From positions 1 through 6,031 of the forward strand of contig JACZIY010000150.1 in assembly GCA_014860845.1 (NCBI GenBank): a stretch of 6,031 nt of DNA, written 5' to 3'. The stretch comes from Anaerolineaceae bacterium. Its GTDB lineage: Bacteria > Chloroflexota > Anaerolineae > Anaerolineales > Anaerolineaceae. A model generated the notes under the pieces. That model searched no databases. It had not been told where the DNA came from and worked only from the letters and a program-made list of their open reading frames with translations. Position 1 is the first letter of the stretch. The number at the start of each line of letters is the position of its first letter. Both the position numbers and the translations under genes were made by a program. Shown in pieces: positions 1 to 4,810 of the stretch.

Positions 1-153
1 ATCATTTTTTCCGGTCTCATTTGGAGCATCAGCCAGGATTATTTGTTTATTACCTCAGTTTTCCCAATGTCTGCTGAGTGGGCAGGGAAGTCCTTGTTGG
101 TATTTGCTATTACACTTTTTATTTCCGCTTTCGTATCAGAGTTGCCTGACTAA
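1..153 (+). CDS. C-terminal fragment of an unidentified hydrophobic (probably membrane) protein
   Basis: The frame is open from the left edge and stops with TAA at 151-153, giving 50 residues; the start lies outside the window. The fragment is strongly hydrophobic. There is one hydrophobic stretch around residues 1-25 and a clear membrane-helix candidate around residues 30-46 (from the AGKSLLVF segment onward), followed by a short acidic tail ending SELPD. No family motif, catalytic residue or metal ligand is visible, so I assign no function. It is on the opposite strand from the electron-transfer operon and separated from the next plus-strand gene by about 310 bases, so there is no reason to tie it to that operon. 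The call rests on an open frame running to the window edge plus membrane-like composition. It could still be a chance open frame. Confidence 0.5.
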   Translation: MIFSGLIWSISQDYLFITSVFPMSAEWAGKSLLVFAITLFISAFVSELPD

Positions 154-173
154 CCCTTTCATCCATAAAGGGT
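153..173 (+). terminator. Possible weak hairpin directly after the left-edge gene
   Basis: A perfect 7-bp inverted repeat, ACCCTTT (153-159) and AAAGGGT (167-173), with a 7-base loop begins on the last base of the stop codon at 151-153. A second imperfect stem follows (178-186 with 200-209, one bulge), with T-rich sequence in its loop at 189-196. The placement fits transcription termination of the left-edge gene. However, no run of T directly follows either stem, so a classical intrinsic terminator is not established. Confidence 0.3.
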
Positions 174-463
174 ACATGGTCATAAAGTGTTTTTATCTGT
201 TTATGGACCTGTCCAACTGGCTGACCGATTATTCATTCCAATGACCGAATATGAATGATCATTTCACACGGTGCAAATGAAATGCCATGGATTTATACTC
301 AATTGTAAGAAAGAAATGGTTCTTTTCATCTTCGTGGTCACCCATGGTGATTGAGATGCTGCAAAGAAATGGATACTGAAAACGCAATATTGATCCGATT
401 ATGCAAATGGATGGTGATCCGCAATTGGATATATGAATTTTTTTACAAAATGAGGATGTACTG
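154..463. other. Intergenic region without a convincing gene, rich in small dyads
   Basis: About 310 bases separate the left-edge gene from the receiver-domain gene. Only very short open frames occur (for example 22 codons from 177 and 25 codons from 277), none with a good ribosome binding site. Structures visible: the hairpin at 153-173; an imperfect stem at 178-209; a 10-base palindrome GGACCTGTCC at 205-214; two TGACCGA copies at 222-228 and 242-248; a 10-bp stem 227-236/251-260; a 7-bp stem CATTTCA/TGAAATG at 260-266/278-284; and TCACC-CAT-GGTGA at 338-350. The region must contain the promoter of the receiver gene unless that gene is read through from the left. No -35/-10 pair is good enough to name. 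Confidence 0.6.
222..260. promoter_or_regulatory. Candidate operator: 20-bp-phased direct repeats overlapping a dyad
   Basis: TGACCGA occurs at 222-228 and again at 242-248, exactly 20 bp apart (about two helical turns). Extending the comparison to 15 bases (222-236 against 242-256) gives 12 matches. The block overlaps an inverted repeat, GATTATTCAT (227-236) and ATGAATGATC (251-260), which pairs over 10 bp with one G-U. Same-face direct repeats are a common layout for dimeric transcription factors such as response regulators. The block lies roughly 200 bases upstream of the receiver gene. The repeats are seen directly; the regulatory role is inference. Confidence 0.3.
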
Positions 464-868
464 ATGAATATATTAATATCAGATTCTAACGACGAAGTAA
501 TTACTGCATTACGGTTGGTTTTGGAACAGAAACATGGGTACACTATTTCTGGGGAAGCTAAATATCTCATCAGATTATTCTCGAGTATCACTAAGCATTG
601 CCCAGATGTCGTCATTCTGGATGCTGACATTCACGGACTCAAACCATTCAGTGGTGAATCCAAGAATGGTTTAGCCAAATTACTGGATACCCTGCATCAA
701 TTATGTCCTTCCATCTATGTGATTGCCCTCAGTAGTCTGCCTAATCTGGAACAAAACTGCCTTCGAGCCGGCGCAAATGCATTCGCCTGCAAAAGCGACC
801 CACCCGATCGATTATTAAATCTGCTGGATAATCTTACAAAAAATAAATCTGGATCTCAGATTCCTTAA
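464..868 (+). CDS. Stand-alone response-regulator receiver domain protein
   Basis: This 134-residue protein has the size of a single receiver (REC) domain and no output domain. Visible landmarks are ILISDSND at residues 3-10 (acidic pocket), Asp53 in VVILDADIHG as the expected phosphorylation site, ALSS at 88-91 giving the switch Ser/Thr position, and Lys110 in the following CKSDPPDRLL stretch. The overall pattern is closest to NarL-type receivers that have lost the DNA-binding domain. One deviation: the second acidic-pocket residue, normally Asp or Glu, is Ser8, which may alter Mg2+ binding or phosphorylation. The start at 464 is supported by GAGGA at 452-456, seven bases upstream. The gene converges on the cytochrome b gene and overlaps it by 4 bp at the stop codons. 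A CheY- or Spo0F-like phosphotransfer or protein-binding role is likely; the partner is not in the window. Confidence 0.88.
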   Translation: MNILISDSNDEVITALRLVLEQKHGYTISGEAKYLIRLFSSITKHCPDVVILDADIHGLKPFSGESKNGLAKLLDTLHQLCPSIYVIALSSLPNLEQNCLRAGANAFACKSDPPDRLLNLLDNLTKNKSGSQIP

Positions 869-1662
869 TATATCAACATCGAATAATAAATCGTTGCCCC
901 AATATGAACCAGAGCGACCATAAACAGAGTCAACCCTAACGGGATGTGAATGGTATGCCACAAAGACAACAAGCGTCTTGCAGCCGCCAGATTATTGATT
1001 TGCCGCCGAACCTGTTCGTATTTCCGATTTACGCGCAATAATTCCAGGGCAGTCTGTTTTGCCTGACCGGATGATCCTGTTCGAATGGCGAGATCTTTGA
1101 AAATAGATCCAAGATCCTCCCAGAATCGGGCAAGAACGTTGAAGACAGTTCCGCCACTCGTGTCGAACTTTTGAATGGGTTGTGTCTTATCCTGATGTTT
1201 TAATCGGGCTAATTCTGCTTCCAATTGGCGGGCGGACATTTCCAATTCCTGAAGATCGATCTCTGCACCATTAGATGAGCGTGGAATGGCCGTGTAAATA
1301 TAACGTCCAAAAAAACCGCTGAACACCATCAGAATTGTCATCAGACTTAAAACACCTGCCAGACCCTGAAATTGCCAGCCAGGATGCAGCAGCACCATGA
1401 ATGGGCCTACGATGCCAGTAAAAATATGAAATTCCAACCAGCTTGACATTTTTCCCCAGCGTGCGCCACGTTTACTTCTCTTGCGGAATGAATACAGGGT
1501 TTCGGTCATCACCATCAGGAGAAATCCCAACACTCCCAAGCTATGCCCCCAGATACTACTGGCAGCCGGAATCTCTCTGCTGCTGGTCTGAACCAACAGA
1601 TAAAATAATGTGATAATACCCATCGCGATCAAAGCATACAAAAGTTCTTTCGACTTAAGCAT
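865..1662 (-). CDS. Five-helix membrane cytochrome b with two H-x13-H heme-ligand pairs (ferric reductase/NOX-like core)
   Basis: This 265-residue integral membrane protein has predicted helices near residues 8-24, 37-55, 76-93, 101-120 and 237-259. The positive-inside rule (RKRSKRGARWGK region, 60-71) puts the N-terminus and the long 121-235 loop in the cytoplasm. Helix 3 carries His79 and His93; helix 5 carries His239 and His253. Each pair is separated by exactly 13 residues, the spacing pattern of two stacked bis-His b hemes in cytochrome b and in NOX/ferric reductases. Both helices run the same way, so His79/His239 would hold the inner heme and His93/His253 the outer heme. His40 in helix 2 is extra. 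The 112-residue loop has charged, coiled-coil-like stretches (133-157 and 200-230). The start overlaps the flavoprotein gene by 8 nt, with AGGAG at 1676-1680, a rather long 13 nt away. Inferred role: transmembrane electron transfer between the cytoplasmic flavoprotein/ferredoxin and the external multiheme cytochromes. The exact family name is uncertain. Confidence 0.82.
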   Translation of the reverse strand: MLKSKELLYALIAMGIITLFYLLVQTSSREIPAASSIWGHSLGVLGFLLMVMTETLYSFRKRSKRGARWGKMSSWLEFHIFTGIVGPFMVLLHPGWQFQGLAGVLSLMTILMVFSGFFGRYIYTAIPRSSNGAEIDLQELEMSARQLEAELARLKHQDKTQPIQKFDTSGGTVFNVLARFWEDLGSIFKDLAIRTGSSGQAKQTALELLRVNRKYEQVRRQINNLAAARRLLSLWHTIHIPLGLTLFMVALVHIGATIYYSMLIY

Positions 1663-2998
1663 TTTTTTGTGTGTACTCCTCCCAGAATTTTGACAGCGTA
1701 TCCACCAGGGAAAGATGCGGGGATAACAAGCGTTCTCGTATAGGGCTGATATCTACCTGTTCTCGAATGAGAATCTGCAATGGCCGGGAAAGGGTCTGAT
1801 CACCCATGAGGACAGCGCCGGTGATAAAGGAAGGTGTCACATACAAGCGAATACGATTGGTCTCCTGATAGGTCTGAGCGATGATCCCCAATGATTGTTG
1901 TCGCCATACCTCACTATCACCTCGCATGATCCCGGCTACATCTGCATCTCCTTTGGCTTTATTTTCTTCAAGAATTTCTTTGCCAACCCGGCCAATGATG
2001 GTTGTGATCAGTCCTCCCAGACGGGTTACGTTGAATGGGTATTTTTTTTCGTAGGAATAATTGCCACCTGCCATATTCAATCCGGCAATCCAACCCTGTT
2101 CGATGGCTGGTCGCCAGAGGCTATCCAGCAGATATTCGCCACTCAGGCGATCAAACACCTGCGCTACATCCCCGGCAGCAAAAATGTCCATCTGACTGGT
2201 ATGCAACCCCTCATCCACAATCACACCACGTTGTGTTTTCAATCCCGACTGAATAGCCAGGTCCATTCTTGGTTTTATTCCAATGGCAAACGCCACCATC
2301 TGACAGTCAATTTGCACATGATTTTGTTGTTGTCTGGCTCTCACACCAATTACTTTTCCATTTTTTCCAAGAATCTCATCCAATTCTGTGTAGTAATGAA
2401 TCTTGATGCCGTCCTGAATCAGGCGGTTTTCAACGATTTTCGATTCAACTTCATCCAGAACGCTACTCCAGTAACGCTCACCACGCAGAAAGTAATGGAC
2501 TTGAATCCCATTGGTTGACAGACCTTCCGCTAATTCCAGGGCAGTGATACCCCCACCAATGACAACAGCTGTGCGTGCTTTCCTGGCGTTTTTGAGAATG
2601 CGATCTGCATCCACCATGTTATCTAGTTTAACGACGCCTTCCAGTTCCACACCAGGAACCCTGGGCATGCTGGCAGTGGCACCGGTTGACAACAATAAGC
2701 GATCATAGAAAATATGCAAACCGTTACTGGTGACTAATTGGTGCTGGTCGGGAAGTATCAATTGAACTGATCCCTTTACCAGTTGAATATTTTGTTCTCT
2801 AAAATATTCCTCATTAAAAGGAAAAAGTTGTTCTTGCGGTACTTCACCAGACAATAAATAAGCCAGACCGGGACGGGAATAATATCCGTATGGATCATTT
2901 GTTATTACTTGAATCTTGCTTTTTGAGTCTTCTCTGCGGATGGACCCGGCTGCGGCTATCCCAGCTGCTCCACTTCCGATAATTATATAATCTGTCAT
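1655..2998 (-). CDS. FAD-dependent NAD(P)-type oxidoreductase (two-Rossmann pyridine nucleotide-disulfide oxidoreductase fold)
   Basis: This 447-residue cytoplasmic flavoprotein has no signal or membrane segment. The FAD-binding Rossmann motif GSGAAG is at residues 8-13, a NDPYGYYSRPGLAYLLSG segment (34-51) resembles NirB/rubredoxin-reductase-like enzymes, STGA lies at 104-107, the second Rossmann motif GGG at 148-150 leads into ITALELAEGL, and the FAD-closing motif FAAGD is at 273-277. The only cysteine is Cys232, so there is no redox-active disulfide and the fold should act as an electron-transfer dehydrogenase. Where NADH enzymes usually have a Glu after the second strand of the nucleotide domain, this protein has Leu171-Arg172, so NADH preference should not be assumed. 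The start has AAGGA at 3008-3012, nine bases away. It lies 23 nt after the ferredoxin and overlaps the cytochrome b by 8 nt. The likely job is exchanging electrons between NAD(P)H and the ferredoxin/heme b chain; the donor is unproven. Confidence 0.88.
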   Translation of the reverse strand: MTDYIIIGSGAAGIAAAGSIRREDSKSKIQVITNDPYGYYSRPGLAYLLSGEVPQEQLFPFNEEYFREQNIQLVKGSVQLILPDQHQLVTSNGLHIFYDRLLLSTGATASMPRVPGVELEGVVKLDNMVDADRILKNARKARTAVVIGGGITALELAEGLSTNGIQVHYFLRGERYWSSVLDEVESKIVENRLIQDGIKIHYYTELDEILGKNGKVIGVRARQQQNHVQIDCQMVAFAIGIKPRMDLAIQSGLKTQRGVIVDEGLHTSQMDIFAAGDVAQVFDRLSGEYLLDSLWRPAIEQGWIAGLNMAGGNYSYEKKYPFNVTRLGGLITTIIGRVGKEILEENKAKGDADVAGIMRGDSEVWRQQSLGIIAQTYQETNRIRLYVTPSFITGAVLMGDQTLSRPLQILIREQVDISPIRERLLSPHLSLVDTLSKFWEEYTQKNA

Positions 2999-3021
2999 TT
3001 GTTTCTATCCTTCAAATGTCT

Positions 3022-3297
3022 TCAGTCGTGGTAAACAAAGCGCAGAACACCGCGTGGGCAGCGTCGCACACATTCTCCACAAGTCAAACATTTGCTTTCC
3101 TGAATGGCCAACCCTCTCGATGCATGCGAGCGAACATCTACATTGATCGGACAATTATACGAACAAATGCCACATTGTACACAACGATTTTCGTCCGGCA
3201 ATATATACCCGGAGGCTAAAGTATCCAGTTTCAAGCTGGTTTCTTTTAAGATCCCACCCCGTTTGTTAGAATAAGGGTTATCCCTTCTAATCATCAT
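3022..3297 (-). CDS. Small 2x[4Fe-4S] ferredoxin
   Basis: With the start chosen here this is a 91-residue soluble protein. It has two classical cluster motifs, C39-x2-C42-x2-C45-x3-C49-P and C70-x2-C73-x2-C76-x3-C80-P, for two [4Fe-4S] clusters. The spacer between them and the N-terminal extension (basic, then a TSLKLDTLASGYILP-like segment) make it slightly longer than a minimal clostridial ferredoxin. A frame-compatible ATG lies at 3339, but it sits 53 nt inside the upstream cytochrome gene with no clear ribosome site. The ATG at 3295-3297 has GGAG at 3304-3307, six bases away, and gives an 11-nt overlap like the coupled junction at 1655-1662; the adjacent ATG at 3292-3294 is equally possible. 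The gene lies between the multiheme cytochromes and the flavoprotein, so it most likely shuttles electrons between the flavin and the cytochrome b on the cytoplasmic side. Confidence 0.88.
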   Translation of the reverse strand: MMIRRDNPYSNKRGGILKETSLKLDTLASGYILPDENRCVQCGICSYNCPINVDVRSHASRGLAIQESKCLTCGECVRRCPRGVLRFVYHD

Positions 3298-4786
3298 TTT
3301 TTTCTCCATTTCCATGGCATTCCATGCAGCGAGCCACATAATCAGGGATTCCTTTTTCTTCGTGTTTTTTGGTCATTTCTGATTGACTGTGACAATTAAA
3401 ACAGGTCCAACTGCTGCCTCCAGAAGGATGGCATTGAGCGCATTCTCCATTGGCGTTCCCGTGGTTCACAGGGAAAGAATGGCTGAAGCTGGCACCACTC
3501 CACGTGTCAGTACTATGACAACTGGAACACTGACCAGCGAAGTGATTGGCAGGTCTGTTTCCAGAATGACAGCTCTGGCAATCCGTCGCGCCAGCAGCTG
3601 CATGGTTAAAGCTCGCAGGTCGCCAGGCATTGGTGCTGTGACAGGCGGAACATTGCCCGGAGAAGTGATTGGCTGGTTTATTTCCAGAATGACAGCTCTG
3701 GCAATCCGTCGCGCCAGCAGCTGCATGGTTAAAGTTGGCAGGTATCCAGGCATTGGTGCTGTGACAGGCTGAACATTGCCCCGAAAAGTGATTGTTCGGC
3801 TTATTTTTAGTATGGCAGCTCTGGCAATCCGTCGCTCCAGCAACCGCATGGTTAAAGCTGGCTGGAATCCAGGCATTGGTGCTGTGACAACTGGAACATT
3901 GACCCGGAAAATGATTAGCTGGTTGATTAACCAAGTGACAGCTCTGGCAATCCGTAGCGGCAGCGACTGAATGATCAAAAAAAGCGGAAATCCACCCGGT
4001 TGCAGTGTGACATAAAGAACACACACCTTGGTAGTGATTTTCCGGGAGTACTGTAAGGTGGCATTCTACACATTGATTCGGTAAACCTGCATACGTGATA
4101 CCACTATGGCATCCCTCACAAGTTAATTCAGCGTGTTTTCCCATCAAAGGGAAAAATTCATGATTGGCTCCCGTACTACCGGGTAAAAATGGAATCTTAT
4201 GCGGTTCAATGCTGTCCTGTCCACGGGTTGTAGTGTTGGCTATTGAGTTTACTTGTACACCGGTTATCAACAACGCCTGGTTTAACACATATAGTTCCGA
4301 TAAAGGATTGGAATTATCCATTGCCAATATTTTCAGCTGGTTTAATTTTTCCTGCGCTAATGAAAATTCTGTGGGGAAATTTTCTGCCAGGTATGTGAAT
4401 TGATTCAGGCTTTCTTGTATTTTGGATAATGTTTTTACAAGATGCAAACGCAGATTCTTGTTTTCATCCAGGTTTCCATCCTGAATTTGCTTCAAAACAT
4501 GGTTTAATTCAACCCAGACAGCATTCATGCGCTGTACTTCTTCTGGTTTGCCGGTAATATTTTCTAAATCTTTTACTCGTTTATCCAGAATCTTCATCTC
4601 ATACCAGGATTTACTCGTTGGGTTACTATAAAACACAAGAAATGCATGTTCCAGACGATCCTGAAGTTGGAATAATTTCCCTTCCGGATATATAGGAGCA
4701 ATTTCCACAAATGCGATGACTGCAGCACTGGTTCCGGAAATTATAAACAAAATGATCAGGGTGAGTATTAACAGGGTTTTTCTCAT
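3287..4786 (-). CDS. Membrane-anchored or secreted 14-heme c-type cytochrome with tandem diheme repeats
   Basis: This 499-residue protein starts with a basic n-region (MRK) and a hydrophobic stretch at 4-29. It is either an uncleaved anchor or a signal peptide with a possible cut near TSA-A (19-22). Residues about 31-200 form a heme-free, mostly helical domain that loosely resembles DUF5667 (tentative). Fourteen CxxCH sites follow, with first cysteines at 223, 239, 256, 280, 297, 321, 338, 362, 379, 403, 420, 449, 462 and 487. Residues 236-440 are five 41-residue repeats, each with two CxxCH plus a His after the first site (NHF type) and another in an F-x-H motif, giving enough ligands for two bis-His hemes per repeat. 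The C-terminal segment (438-497) matches the C-terminus of the neighbouring 15-heme protein. The start has GGAG at 4796-4799, nine bases away. It lies 24 nt downstream of that neighbour. Role by inference: external electron wire between the cytochrome b and an outside acceptor or donor. Confidence 0.93.
   Translation of the reverse strand: MRKTLLILTLIILFIISGTSAAVIAFVEIAPIYPEGKLFQLQDRLEHAFLVFYSNPTSKSWYEMKILDKRVKDLENITGKPEEVQRMNAVWVELNHVLKQIQDGNLDENKNLRLHLVKTLSKIQESLNQFTYLAENFPTEFSLAQEKLNQLKILAMDNSNPLSELYVLNQALLITGVQVNSIANTTTRGQDSIEPHKIPFLPGSTGANHEFFPLMGKHAELTCEGCHSGITYAGLPNQCVECHLTVLPENHYQGVCSLCHTATGWISAFFDHSVAAATDCQSCHLVNQPANHFPGQCSSCHSTNAWIPASFNHAVAGATDCQSCHTKNKPNNHFSGQCSACHSTNAWIPANFNHAAAGATDCQSCHSGNKPANHFSGQCSACHSTNAWRPASFNHAAAGATDCQSCHSGNRPANHFAGQCSSCHSTDTWSGASFSHSFPVNHGNANGECAQCHPSGGSSWTCFNCHSQSEMTKKHEEKGIPDYVARCMECHGNGEKNDD
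3304..3307 (-). promoter_or_regulatory. Ribosome binding site that decides the ferredoxin start
   Basis: GGAG on the minus strand lies six bases before the ATG at 3295-3297 and nine before the next ATG at 3292-3294. No comparable site precedes the longer alternative ATG at 3337-3339. The site lies within the last codons of the upstream 14-heme cytochrome, so translation of the ferredoxin is probably coupled to it. Confidence 0.55.
3467..4081 (-). repeat. Five tandem 123-bp repeats encoding diheme modules
   Basis: The period is exactly 123 bp. In transcription order the units are 3959-4081 (most diverged), 3836-3958, 3713-3835, 3590-3712 and 3467-3589 (diverged at its end). The anchor AGCTCTGGCAATCCGT begins on the plus strand at 3571, 3694, 3817 and 3940 (the 3940 copy extends as ...CCGTAG and the others as ...CCGTCG). 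Bases 3558-3611 and 3681-3734 are identical over 54 bp. Each unit encodes about 41 residues with two CxxCH sites and two further histidines. The unit is coding and in frame, so copy number can change by multiples of two hemes without breaking the gene. Confidence 0.92.
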
Positions 4787-4810
4787 TGCTGAAATCTCCC
4801 TTGTGTTTTT

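Noticed and set aside
351..377. Possible -35 TTGAGA (351-356) with a weak -10 GATACT (372-377) before the receiver gene
   Set aside because: The spacer is only 15 bp and the -10 match is partial, so a promoter cannot be claimed over background.
259..630. Minus-strand open frame of 123 codons opposite the intergenic region and the receiver gene
   Set aside because: It runs antisense to the well-supported receiver gene for about 167 bases, has no recognisable motif and an unlikely Ser/Ile/Cys-rich composition.
1895..2708. Plus-strand open frames inside the flavoprotein gene
   Set aside because: They are antisense to a gene with complete FAD and nucleotide motifs and show no domain of their own.
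3383..4026. Long open frames on both strands through the cytochrome repeats (for example plus 3383-3772 and minus 3466-4026)
   Set aside because: They are shadows of the 123-bp repeats: because the period is a multiple of three, a stop-free unit stays open when repeated. Their products are repetitive and lack meaning, while the CxxCH frame is clearly the coding one.
3467..4081. Regular repeats considered as a CRISPR array or non-coding satellite
   Set aside because: The whole 123-bp unit is conserved with no variable spacers, and every unit keeps the heme-binding reading frame.
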